From Membranipora membranacea (lineage: Eukaryota; Bryozoa; Gymnolaemata; Cheilostomatida; Membraniporidae), in NCBI GenBank assembly GCA_914767715.1, contig OU612065.1, positions 35,092,001 to 35,156,000 of the forward strand: a stretch of DNA of 64,000 nucleotides, written 5' to 3'. A program made the translations under genes and the position numbers. A model generated the notes under the pieces. The model searched no databases and was not told the DNA's origin. It worked only from the letters and a program-made list of their open reading frames with translations. The stretch's first letter is position 1. The number at the start of each line of letters is the position of its first letter. Shown here one piece after another: positions 37,001 through 49,592 of this stretch.

Positions 37001-40000
37001 CGTCAAGAAACCACATTTATATAATATATCTTGGTATACCTCATTATATAGCAGGTTTGAGGCAGTGATAAACGACATATTCATTATAAAACCTTTTCTG
37101 TACGTAAGAAAGAATAGGTGGTTATTTCGCTGTCACAGAAAATAGAGGGGTTCTTTATTAGGGGTTATTAGGCTCTGCTGAGTAGGACTGCGATCTGGCA
37201 GCAGCAGCTATCGGCAGCGTTTTAATGACGTCAAATTAGCAACAGATGCATGCAGTAAAGAGACGTCGTGTCAGATATGAATGTAGTTGTTGTAACTGTA
37301 ATTTCAAATTGATTCGAGTAGTGTCAGTAGATTGAAAATACAATAATTTTTGCACATCCTTATTGGAGTGACACTCCATTTGTATAATTTCTGTCATGTC
37401 ATATACAACAGAACTATACAATTCTCCTGCTCATAGATTGTCAGAAACCATTTATGGCATCTCACAATATTAAATATCATACGGCTGTGACCAACAGGCC
37501 GGCCGCCTAGTACAGATACATTGTATTTATGATGTCAATTTTTTTCATACCAACGTGCATAAGAGGTGAAACCCACATCAGCATTAGTAAAAATAATCAC
37601 ACTGAATCACTTGATATAACTGGTTAAGTAAACTTTGAGGCCTCTAAGTATCTAAATTAGGAAAAAATGGTTCAGAACACTTATTGTTTGAAATCGACCA
37701 ATAGAATTGTATCACTTTTTAGAGTTGTGCTCTCATTGAAACAACATCAGCTACCTTATAGTATATCCAGAGTTATTATACACCAGTATTAGTATGAATA
37801 TAGTGGTAGTACTAGTATATAATAACTCCATGATTATATCCAACAACATTCTACGTATAGCAGCATTTTTACTTACGGTGAGCAGTTTATTGAAGTCTGA
37901 CGGTAGATCTCTGATGAGTGAGTGAGGAAAGCTCGGCTCGTGAAAGTTCATATCGGCGATGATGAGGTCACGAAGCAAAGGGAACAGTGGGTGTGATCTG
38001 AACGCTGACGACTTGTCCGTGACGAGTCGCTGCATAAAACCCTGCTGACTACTGTTGAAGTTGGGACCACCGCCGGGCGTTGACGGGGTGCCTGGCGTGG
38101 TCGGCGCGCTGCCACTCGTGCTGGGAGCTGAGTGGGCTAAAAAAACAGAGTCCAGAAGGTAGTTAGCAGGTGGACTACAATGACTGCAATTTCACTGCCT
38201 CCATTTTGAGAAAATTCCCAAAGCTTGTAATGAAATATTAAGACTGTATGTAATCAAGGCATACAGATTGAATCGAATAAGAAGCCTGGAAAACTGTCTG
38301 AAGACAAAACCATGCTGTAATGGAGGATTTTGGAGAAATCAATTATCGATTGATTGCCAATTACAAAATATATTGCTGTTGCTTTTAGGAATACTGTGTG
38401 AATGCAGTGTGTTGCCTGGAGGTTGATGGGAAGGTTGAAGGTTTAACCAGTAATGATTATTGATGAATGTTTGATTTGACCACCAATTGAGGAGTTATAA
38501 AGTTACATTTGATTAAAATCCTGCTTTCTAGATGATATTATAAGTATAGAAAAAACTAGGCTAAATTGAATAATGTTGAGTGAGTTGGCAGAGCTGATTT
38601 GCCATTGAGCCGGCAAAAACATATTTTGAATATTATAAAGCCAAACAGGGTAATCAAAAGGCCGCATGTCACTGTCATCTAGACTATTTAAATTTACATT
38701 AACTCATGTAAAAAATAACAATCACTTCGGTTGAAACTCATCACATAGCCAACTATATGTGATTATATCATCAATCCTTCCTCCTAAAGTAAAGAGCTAC
38801 CTGGTACTGCAGCCCTTCGTGACGTCTATCATATAATTCCATTTGTTACTAGCAACACTGAAATCATTACATTTCATAAACCTTTTCCTGCTCAGAAACT
38901 AAGAAATCCTGTTGGCTTCGTCTGCTTAACCATTGACACAGCAAAAAGTTTGCAACAACTGGCAGACTAGAGGCCACACACATTTGATTGAGTACCCAAG
39001 TTGTTTAGTGGTGGTGACATTCTAAGGAGAGGCTCAGAGGACATGCCATGTACCCCCCTATCAAACAAGTCGGATACACAGGCTAGGATGTGGTTCATCA
39101 CCAAATAAGCAGCAGAGAGCGAAGAGCCACAGCAGAAGAAAAGGAATAAAGCTAAGCTGCAGTGATTGTGGAGGTCATAGACATATACATACAGACGTAT
39201 AACATAAGTCTATATATATATGTATGTATGTATATTGCGTCTATGGTGGAGGATTACCTTGTGAGCTGCCGCCTGCTTTCTGAGAGGCAGGAGTGTGCGG
39301 CGTCGACTGGGCCACGCTCTGCCCATGCTGCTGCTGGTGGTGGGTGGGTGTTCCGGCGGATCCATGAAATGACGGGTGTGCACCTGGAAATGATTCTGAG
39401 CGATGGAACCCCTGGCTGTGGTTTGGTTGTAGCGTGCTCGGCCCCGAGGGTGTACCTGGCTGCTGGCTGCAGGACTGAAATGCCTGCGCTGCTGGACTCC
39501 CATGAGGAGGTGGGTGCATTTGAGCTGCTAGAAAGCAAAGCGATGTTAATAAAACTCTCAAGCAAGAAGAAGAAAACCCGTCAAAAAATGTAAAGCCAGC
39601 AAAAAAAACAAGATATCTGAGCCCTTGTTGTTTGTTGCAATAAAAATTTTCATCAACTTAAACCGCAATAAACCTTCCTTCTTAATTCATAAACCAATGT
39701 ACTTTTTCAAGCAATTTTAAAAGGAAAATTTATAAAAAAATAAAATCTTGATCGCTCCCTTTTTCATTTAGAGGAGTTAACCAATATATTCAAATTGTGT
39801 GGCCTTCCCATTAAGGTGACTTCATTGAGAAACACACATTACGGAAGGTGCAATGATTATCATAAGAGATATCTAGGGAACCTAAATCAAGGCTAGACAT
39901 GTAGACATAATTCCAGACCACCAATCAATAACCCCTCACACGCAGGTAATTCTATTAAAACCAATTCCATTACATTATAAATCCTTGATAGCAAAGAAAG

Positions 40001-43000
40001 AGTGACAATTAATTTAATTGGTACCTTTCAGTTAGATAAGTAAAATTCTAAAACATAGTCCAAATTTAGCTTATTTACATGACAAGATAGCTCCAATACA
40101 CACCCACACCACTCCGTGTTAGAATCAAACAATAGTCTTTTCTGACTTTCTCGTTCCGGCCCTAAAAAATTCTCCCACCTTTCCCGTTCATAATCAACCC
40201 TTCAACCAACATAAAACAGTAATGGTGAATAATTACCTGGGGAGTTTTGAAATGGGTTTTGAGCTGCTCCAAGCCGCGGTGATGATCTACCCATGTCTGT
40301 GTGAGATTGTTGTGGCATACTCCCAAATGCTGAGTGTCCAAACTGTCAAAATACATGTGCCAATGGTAAAGATAACATTTCACTGGTAGATGGGAATGGG
40401 ATGGTGGATGGGAAACCTGCTCCGCTCTGTCAAACCGACAACACAATGAGTATCAGAGGGAGCCGGGATGAAATGAAATTTTTTTGTTAACCCAATTCAC
40501 TGGATAACAATATGAGGGACTTCCGTATGGCAGTATATCACCGGAATCCATTCCAAAAAAAATATAAGAGCAAATTATCTTTAAAAATCTCGGCAGCAAG
40601 ACAAAGAACTGTTGATAAATCGGTACATGTGTTTCAAAAGACCAATATTGCCCTTAGCATTCATAAAACTTCACACAGGGTCCATGTATATATTCTAACC
40701 GGTTGACTAGTTGGAGGATGACCAGGGTAGCCGGGTTGAGCGTGCTGCTGCTGCTGCTGTAGTGACATATTGAATCCGATACTGAGATTATCGTGAGCTG
40801 CTTGTGGACACTGATAATAGTTGGGCTGTTGAGGCATCTCTGAGAAGTTGATCATTGTATCAGGCGCTGTCATGTCTTCCATCGAGTAATCATCCTGGTA
40901 GGAGTAGTCGATCATTGGCTGGGCCGGCGTCCTGTAGGGGCGAAGAGAGTGTGACAAAGTTAGAGACATTGTTCTGTATGGACACAATATTTGGATAGGT
41001 AAACATAAGCACAAAAACCCAGCAAAATAATCATCCAAGTCCCTGTCAGTTAGTACTCTATTCACACAAAAACACTACCGCCGAAAAAGTCAAATGAGAG
41101 ATTTTTTGTGTTGGCTTTTTAGGAATATCATTGTCATAACCATTTTTTTGGTCTATCGTGTTCATTTTCTTGAGAAATCTCACGTGACTGTTTTTTTACC
41201 ATGAAAGATAGTAATGATACAAATGCTAATCATCTCATGCTTCCGTAGAGGTTAATAAAGCGACGCCTCGATGCTAGGTACAGGAGCAGGGGAGCGCAAC
41301 TTGTGGGGTATACAAGTGTAATGAAGGGCATCGGGGCATTACGCTAAATAAGTATTCATACCAAGAGACCAAGTGTCAACTTTTACGCTGTTTTCGATGC
41401 AGCATTACTCATAGTACAACCTAACATCAGACCATCAGATTTACAGCTTTCAGTTTACTTATCAAGCCTATCGTTAATTGTGCATAACTGCAAATGCATA
41501 AGCAGTAGAGATAGGTATTGTGAATATTACAATTTTTGATGAGGTAAATTTTCCCAATAAGGGCCAAAAGTGTTTTTGGTGCCATTTCAATGACAGTTCA
41601 GCCCTGGTCCTCCACAAGAGAAATGTTTGCATGTTCAAATCAACCCTAGATAATAGTGTATTACACAGCAGATTGTGCAGCCAAACACGATATAAAATTT
41701 TACTGATTGTTCAATTTTACAGAAGCATATCAGCTATAAATGAGGTGAATCACCTAAGATTTGTGTGGCATGTCTGCAGCGGGCACTTGGGTGAAGGTTA
41801 CTAAGCAATTTCAGCATTAAATAGCTAAGATTATTATATCTGACAGGAAACCGTAGACTCTAACACGGTATTGGGTAAGAGCAGGTAAGAAAGGACCCAC
41901 AATGCCTAATCACGGCAGCGCCTCCGTCACACCTGTCTTTGTATGGCCGGATTGACTCATTTCATTAACTTGGAGGTATTTTAGTATCTTTGCTTTGGGT
42001 CAGAACCATAGACAAAATACTGTCTATGGTCTGAACTAACTGAAGGAATTTGCGTAAAAAGCGTCAGTCAAAAATGGTGTGAGTCATCCGCCCCATATAT
42101 AACAATTACAGGCACTTAGGTAGTACGAAAACATGATTATAAAAGTCTTCAACGCCATTTCACTTTTTGACAAGGGTGTCGTAGGTATTGTATTTTAAAT
42201 GAATCATAACAAATAGATGTCAGCTTATTATATTATTAGTCTAACAATATAAGCTCCCCAGCTTTTGATTGCAATAGCCCAAAGCTAGAAACTGTGAAAC
42301 ACTCAACTCTATACTTTACCAATAGGGCCAAATGACTTGTAAATAAATTCATTTAGCTGTTTACACAAACTGACAATCATTAGGAGATTATCAGTGAATT
42401 TGCTCATTATGAAGTTGCTCTAAACTAGCAGAACTCACTCTGAGTGAGGAGAAGTATAGGAAGCTGATGGTTTATGGCCCAATAAGCAGCTTCAATATCA
42501 GTCAAAATATTTCAGACATCATTATTGAATCAACATCCTAGTTATCTAACCCAAAATCAAACTAAGTTTTATCTGTCAGCCCACGAAATATGAGAGCAGT
42601 GTAGCTTAGATGACTAGAGTATGATTGATTTTTATATGGTCACAAATTCTTCTTTCAATCGGATGAGATGCAGGTATTTTAATGGCAAAACTTTCAGTAG
42701 CGAGAGTTGAACCCCAGTAACATAAACATTAAGCGCATTCATCCTGGGTTATCCCCACCCACCCACCCGCTGCCAGCGATTTACCAGCTGTGGGCTGTAT
42801 CTGATCCATGAACACAGATTTTGTATCTGCCATGCTTGTGAAGTTTTAAGTGCATCAACCGATGCTGATCTTAAGAAAAGGCTGAGGGTCCAAAGCAATG
42901 CGTGGCGGGTTGACAAACCGCCCTGTGTTCGTGATGACAATTATAGAAGTCGGGCTAAATGAACTAGCCTGCCTGCATAATAACGCAGACCATTGGACTT

Positions 43001-46000
43001 ATCATATCAAAAAATCTCACACAATTTACTGGCAACATTTTGATAAGAGGGGTGTCATCTTTTGTTGAGACACAGTGTATTACATAACTAAGAACAGGCT
43101 GATTCAGATAGCAGCCCTGAATTTCACAACATAATCCATTTATCAGACCACAAATAACAGCAGGCTGTTTAAAAATTCATCAATTTCCTGAGGTTGGCAC
43201 AATCTAGACAGGCTGTTAATTATGTACGCCTGAAAAATTTTCAAAATTAATCTCTCTACTGTCTACTGTGTTTGTAGTGTCTTCACTACAAGTTGGATGG
43301 TTGGATTGGTATTATGATGGCCACATCTTAACACCATCATCTGGGGAGCATTTTTCTATCACAACACGATCAGAAATAATTTCCTAAGACAAGTAGTGCT
43401 GATCAAAAGCACTAGCGGACATAATTATCGGGTCCACGCTTCTACTGTCATCAACGATTGTAGGAAAGTACAGCAATTTGAATGGCTTGACACCATATCA
43501 TTAGCTACACCAAGGTGTCCAAACCCAACTAATAATGGGATGGAATGATATCGAAATAGAAACTAGCAGAGAAAAAACATTATATTGAATTCTTGCTGGT
43601 GGGCGCTGACATTGGCCTAGCGCTGTGAAATCCATTTAAATATTGGTTTTAAACTCGAGAGTCAATCAAAATCGCTGCCCTAGTCATTTCCTCGCAAGAA
43701 ATTAAATGCCTGGTTTGACACTTGGTTATGAATGGCCACAAAAATGACAACCCAGACTTTATTACAATCACATTGCTAGTAAAAGCTGGAATTTAGCTGT
43801 TCAATATTAACTGACATTATGGGATTTGGATGATGTTTGCTTGGTAAACAATAAGCAAGACCTTATACAAACCGCACAGTGCAATCATCGATAGCTCAAA
43901 CCCTTGTTAACCACTCCAAGTTACGAGATAGAAAAGGACTATTCACATGGCTAGATAGCATGACAGTATGCCGAGCTCCGCACCATTATTCTCTGTCACT
44001 TTCCAAGTTAATAGTGATTTTTTCAATCAATTCGAAAAATTTGAATACAAGGAAGGCATTTATACTGGTGCACTTTTTGGGCAAACCAAAAATAGGTGGC
44101 TTTTGTGAGAAGTGCTGTCCGATACCATAGAACCTGATACAGACGCCACAACATGTGACGATCTTCAGCCGAGTGTTACACTTAGAGAAGGGTTAGGGTG
44201 ACGTACCTTTGACTGACGGCAGCTGCATCCTGCCCGCTGCTGTCAGATGTGGCAGCAGCAGATCTCTTCCTGTCAGGCACAGCACTCTCACTCAGCTGTT
44301 TCTGTAGAGCTAGCTTATGTGAGGCAGCGGCAGCTTTACCGTGATCCGTATCGTTAACACCCGACGCCTCTGGCTCTACATCAGGCTCCTGTTTGACAGC
44401 AGACTCTGGACTTTCTCTCTGCCGACCCTCTACTTCAGACCCAGGCTGCTGAGGCTGACCCTCGGTACTAATACTTTGAGTTAGTTTGGCGATAGCGCAG
44501 AGGCTATCAGATGTAGCGTAACCGCTAGACGAGGCCGTCGTGACAGAAGTCCTCCGACTAGCATCACCTTCCGCTTGTTTACCTGGTGTTACAATCTGAC
44601 CGAATCGTTGTTGGATAGCACCACTACCTTTCTGTTGAGCCTGGGCACCGCTATAGCAAAAATCATCCAAGTCCAAGTCCATACTATCATCGATGCCCAT
44701 ATCATTGCATATTTCATCGAGCAGATCATTTCGGAGACGATCATCCTTTTCTTCCTCCTCTTGTTGAGGGGAAGGGGGAGATAACATATGATCATATACT
44801 GTTGTTACTGTGGTACCGGAGGGGCTGTTCGGGGTGGCGGGCTTTTCCCTATATGTGTCCTGTAAAATTACAAAGAAACAATAATTATCAATGATTTCAT
44901 GGCTGGGTAGTGACGTTAAATTCTTCATTAATGAAGACCACTAAAACCTGAAATATCTATGTATACCACAGCATGTCAGAATCATTACAGGGAAGAGAGG
45001 CTCTTCAAACCCTATCAGCCAAACAGATTAAGCAATGATTCATTGATAGATAATATTTTCTTAGCATTTTGCAATCACCTATCTGAATGGCTGACATTGG
45101 TTCATTCAACTCATTCTAGCCTGAGGTTTGAGCCAGGTACTATGATAACAAGTCTGACATTTAAAAGCTTTGAAATTAGCTCATGATATTAAAAATGATA
45201 GGCTACAGCCAAACTATTAGGATCTCTTTTAGCAATTCCACATACACATAGATAACATTCATTTGACTTGATGAAAATTGCAGAGCGTATTACTTTTTCA
45301 CAATACAGAAGATAATCTGACGTCTGCATTATTGTTTTATTAAAGGAAGTGTCAATTAGGTTATCTCGTAGAACATCTCAACAACTCATGAAAAAAAAAC
45401 CAACCTACCACGTAGGTCGTCACAAAGCTAGGTAGGGGCAAAGATTATAAATAGGGTAGGGGTATATAATAGGGTTAAAAATTTAATAGGAGCTAATTAA
45501 AATTCTATACTTCAAATTGAAAGTTGACTTTAGAAGTTCCGCTGTTCTGAATGAAAAGTACCAGGATGAGGTGGTTTTTATCCAACCTATATTACTTATA
45601 AAGCCTAATGGAAAGGTATTTGTCGGAACAATTGCTTCCAAGTATGTCACTTTTTCAACTCTTCTGGTAAATGACTGTGTTGAACATGTTATAAAGACAT
45701 GTGGTCAAATTCATTCACTGGCACTTAGATGAAAATACCAAAATTAGCATTCATTTACATAAAATTGTTGTGCTACACAATATGGCAGTGTCGGAAACTC
45801 TGAATGGAGAAAGATTATTATCCCAGACAAACGCAGAGATTGGTCAAGCAGTACTTGATGCAAGCTTATGGTTCTTAATCTGTGATTACATTTGTGTCAG
45901 ACTAATGCTAAAATACGCTGCTGTAGCCTGTATATGTGGGAGCAGTGCTGAGCATGAAACCCAGACCTGCTGCGGCTACCCGCTGCCATCAGCAGCGCGC

Positions 46001-48405
46001 TCTACCGACGGTTGTGGCACATATTGTACAAGGGTGGGCTAAACCAGAAGTGTCTGGATCCTATGTAAGCATATTATTCTTATTGGCTCCAAGAGACACT
46101 GAATAGTAAATAAAGGGTATATTATTTGTAATTTTTAAGTCGACAAAATCTCGGTGAAATTTATTACATATTTAGCTAATACCTATTTTTGACATAAGCG
46201 GCCCCAGTTCCAAATCACCGGTAAAAAAAGAAAGAAGGAAATTTAATCAGATTCATGTAGATTGTAGCATGTCTGGTTGACTGACCACGTCTCCTGGAAT
46301 TTAAAACTAATGTAACATTCAAACACTACTGGCTCGAGAGTGACCCAAGGGCCACGCAGTTGGAAGTGTCATGTCAAATGGAATCTGGCAGTAAATTAAC
46401 CTCCACTAGTCATGGATGTGAATGAAAAATAAAAATAGATTGAACAGAGGAATATCATTCATTGGTGGTGTTTCTCAAAAGTGCGTCCAAGATATTTTCA
46501 TTTCACCTAAAACCTATAATGTTTTTCTCAAACTCAACTTAACTGAGTACTGTTTCAGGATTAGTAGAAAATAATTTTGCTAACGCGAATTCAATTAGTT
46601 GCACGTGCTGAGCTAAATTTCATAACATTTTATGAGAGTCGCATCACTCAGGGTTACAATGTAGGCTTACTGGTAAATAGAATCTCAACTTCGTACTCAT
46701 AACGGCTTTCATTAGTGAGTTTTGCGAAGCCTTCTATTCTTATTTCATCCAACTCAATCTAATAGCATCTCAAATTTCCTCTCCTATAACAACAGCCAGC
46801 AGCAAATCAATGCCAGTCAGCTCTGCTGCTGCAATGAAGCTTGGCATTGATTGATGCTCGCAGTATCAAGTCAATGTAAAACAATTGAACAAAGCAGAGC
46901 TAATAATCTGCAATTTTCTTTTTCTCCAACGCTATGTATATAAGATTGTATTCGGTAAACAAAGAGAGACGACTTCTGATATAAAATCATTGCACTTTGT
47001 AAACAAACGCACTCTGCTTGTTTGGTACATTGGCATTGTTTGGGTCGTTAGCTTGTGTTACTTTTTAATATTTTCGTAATTGACAAATCGATTAGCAAAT
47101 TAGGTAGACAAAAAACTGGCTTGATGACTTTATGGCTTATTGTTACATGCGAGTATGTTTAAAACAATGAGAAAATGAACAACAGCAGCACAATGAACAA
47201 CAGCACTGCTGCTTCAATACAAATAGCTTGAGGGATCTTGCCTTTTTAAATTCAATAGTGGGGCTTTCATTACTTCTTTATATAATTTATTTGCGATGCC
47301 ACCTAGGCCTAAGAAATACATTTTAACAGCAGCTTTACGATGCCACCAGCAGCTAATGAAATCAAGAACCTATTACCACTATCCTAGAGTGTTCAAACAC
47401 TGCTGGGTGAAAATTGCAGCTAATTATCCATCATTAAATGGGCCCATCGATACTTTGAGTGTGAGAAGGAAAAGGAGAATTGACATTGAGTAGAAAATGA
47501 TACCACTTTATTCCTATTTCTCTATCGATGAGCAGAAATTAAGCTGTCCGTTGAAAGTCCATTATGGATTTTTCGCCAGCCACAGCAAAACATACAAATA
47601 TAAATAAGCAGGTAATGTATCGGCTGTGTTTTAGGACAAGGGTACTATTTCTACATGACCCTTTGGGACACGTGGACTTACGCAAGGGCAGCCATTCTCA
47701 ACACACCTTGCTGTCTCACGAGACTTAGACAACGTTTCTTTTTTGTCATAATGTACTTTATCCAACAACGGCAGCTGGTAAACAGGGGTGGTGGGTTTTT
47801 AATTACCCCAGGGAATTTTTTACCAGGTAGCCCTAAGGCAATGAGAAGAGTTATATTGAGTTTTTGTTGGGTGTAGTGGGACTAAAAATAACTTTTTTTT
47901 ATGATCCTTTTTTCTGAGAAATGATTTTTATATTGAAAGAATTCCAATAGTTCAAAATCTTGCATGATATCACCAATAAACTCAGCGGAAGTTATTTCAT
48001 ATAGTAAACCTTTAGGTGTATTTGACCTCTCGAGTGACAATATAAGAAGTTGCTCGTTTCAATAAAACACTCGTTTTTGCACACTTCCTAAATTTCTCAG
48101 CCAAAGCCATATCTGATTAACTTGACATATTATTTTTGTCATTCAATTCTTTTTCACAATCAAGGCCAAGTAAAGGTGAACACTGACACTTACCCTATAG
48201 GAGCCCATTGAGCTGCCCCTCTCCTTCTTAATACTTCTCATCTGAGTAGACATCTTGGTGTTTGTGTTATTGTTAGAGCTTCCTGCTGTCTCATCTGATG
48301 TAGGACTCCCTCGCTCACCATCCATACCTATCCATAGTTAGACTGAGATAGTGTAATATACTCCTCTCAATACACAGCAGCTTATATACACACCAGGGCT
48401 CACAG
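29364..48405 (-). CDS. MEIS/PREP-like TALE homeodomain transcription factor (divergent)
   Basis: Thirteen coding exons on the minus strand: 48325-48194 (exon from about 48405), 44859-44207, 40931-40700, 40342-40237, 39527-39258, 38136-37877, 36989-36699, 35109-35020, 33993-33793, 33497-33396, 31541-31380, 30085-29943, 29607-29364; 2886 nt, 961 aa, frame kept throughout. The homeodomain is at the extreme C-terminus (about 893-955): [18 protein letters not shown], the TALE loop PYP, then [18 protein letters not shown] diverged MEIS domain lies at about 513-640: [27 protein letters not shown] and, after a 41-residue insert, VNEYCEKF (MEIS/PREP have VxELCxxF). The N-terminal 460 residues are low-complexity: acidic EEEEKDD, poly-Gln, Pro/Ser/Gly. 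Sumoylation-type motifs IKKE and VKQEP are present. Known role of the class: nuclear DNA-binding partners of PBC and Hox proteins. Partner and target sites are unknown. Confidence 0.9.
29707..29760. repeat. 27-bp perfect tandem duplication
   Basis: GAGATAACTTCTATTACTTT and the following 7 bases occur twice head to tail, in the last intron of the homeobox gene. Confidence 0.9.
29845..29922. repeat. AT dinucleotide microsatellite
   Basis: Interrupted (TA)n run in the last intron of the homeobox gene. Confidence 0.85.
31632..31677. repeat. Imperfect hairpin in a homeobox intron
   Basis: CTTCTGGCTGGGTTTGT pairs with ACAAAACCTGCCAGAAG across 12 bases, with one bulge or mismatch region. Confidence 0.55.
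34014..34110. repeat. TA microsatellite with 18-bp higher-order unit
   Basis: (TA)n in which CAATATATATATATATAT recurs at exact 18-bp spacing (34045, 34063, 34081). Confidence 0.88.
48315..48335 (-). promoter_or_regulatory. Upstream ORF overlapping the homeobox start codon
   Basis: A six-codon ORF (MDRYGW then TGA) begins 10 bases upstream of the main ATG, in another frame, and ends inside the coding region. It is the nearest upstream ATG, so initiation there would bypass the main start. Whether it is in the mRNA depends on the 5' UTR, which seems likely because it lies in the same exon as the start codon. Confidence 0.6.
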
Positions 48406-49277
48406 CTGTGAAACAAAGAGAAAATAAAGTTATGTCTGTATCCAACAAAACTAAATGTTATGCCTTTGAGATACTCTACTAGAAAAAAAATATATAAACG
48501 ACTATTTAAGTATAAATAATTTGGAAGTATATTAAACTATATAAACTTTGAATATTGAGCATAAAGATGGTAAAAGGTTTTTATTAAAACGGGCTAAGGT
48601 TAGGGATGAGGTGATAATAAATAGAAATTTAATATATTTTTATTCGACGTTTGGTGCAGCCATTCACACTAGAGCTCAACTAAACTAGACAATATCTCCA
48701 TGGTTTAAAATACAACCAGCGATCACTCATTTTTGATAGGTGCCAATTGAACTTATTTGGCATTTCAAGTGAAAACTAGTAAAAGGCTCAGTTCTTACAC
48801 TAGTGATGTGATGAGTATTTGATTGATAGAGTTTTCATGGTAATATATCATTAGCAGTGATCCGGACTGTAACTAGTACTGACCTGACCCTGATCACAAT
48901 GTGTGTCTGGTCATCAAATATTTCCTGGATCTCACCGATTATTTTACAGACCCAAATTATGTGTTTTCTCATACCTTTATAATTATGATGGTTCACCACC
49001 TTAGAACACAAGATTTGACTGATGAAACTTTCTGAAATTGAATCCGAAAAAAATGTTTTACGCTTCATTCTCTGCAGATGTTCTCATGCATAGCTCCTAC
49101 AGTCGGCAGCATATGTTATTTTTAGTAATGTTCAAAGCCTAGCAACAAATTAAATTTTACTGCAGCTATGAATAGTCGCGGCCAGTACAGCCAGCCTGCC
49201 ATCGAGAAATATAATTATGTTAGGATAGGTTTGTAGATTTAACAAGCACGATGAAGGGTACTCCACTCAGTTTGACA

Positions 49278-49592
49278 CTAACTTGTTTTCTTAGTCGGGT
49301 TAATAATGTGGTATCTCCAGGTGCTAAACAATAATGTCCCAAACGAAAATGCCACAGTGTCTTGACCACCTTTGCCAAAAATAACCTCAAAACTTTCACA
49401 TAGGTATGGCTTGTTCTCTTCGCTAAGAACTGACATCTTCACCAGATACTTAATTGAAGAGCCTAGGAGACGCTGTACTAGAAGACGCTGTACTGCTCTA
49501 TGACTAACTAGGTTCACTCTCAGTGCCTCTTGATGAGGCCACGGATTGGACACCTTTAGTAAGGCATCAGTAATGTTGGAAAGTAAATTCAC
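49278..49592 (-). other. Unexplained 104-codon ORF in the presumed 5' intron of the homeobox gene
   Basis: Open for 104 codons, with protein-like composition (RAVQRLLVQRLLGSSIKYLV..., SEENKPYLCESF...). It includes a short internal duplication (GTACAGCGTCTYCTAG twice). No domain is recognised. It could be a decayed transposon or gene exon, or chance. Confidence 0.3.

Noticed and set aside
39162-39593. 143-codon plus-strand ORF
   Set aside because: Antisense to homeobox exon 39527-39258; the minus frame joins neighbouring exons in phase.
41520-41804. 94-codon plus-strand ORF in a homeobox intron
   Set aside because: No domain and no splice or start context; length is within chance for this AT-rich DNA.
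48381-48388. TATA box (TATATAAG, minus strand) for the homeobox gene
   Set aside because: Its distance to the nearest initiator-like TCAGTCT is about 44 bases, too far, and an acceptor just upstream suggests that the site is inside an exon.
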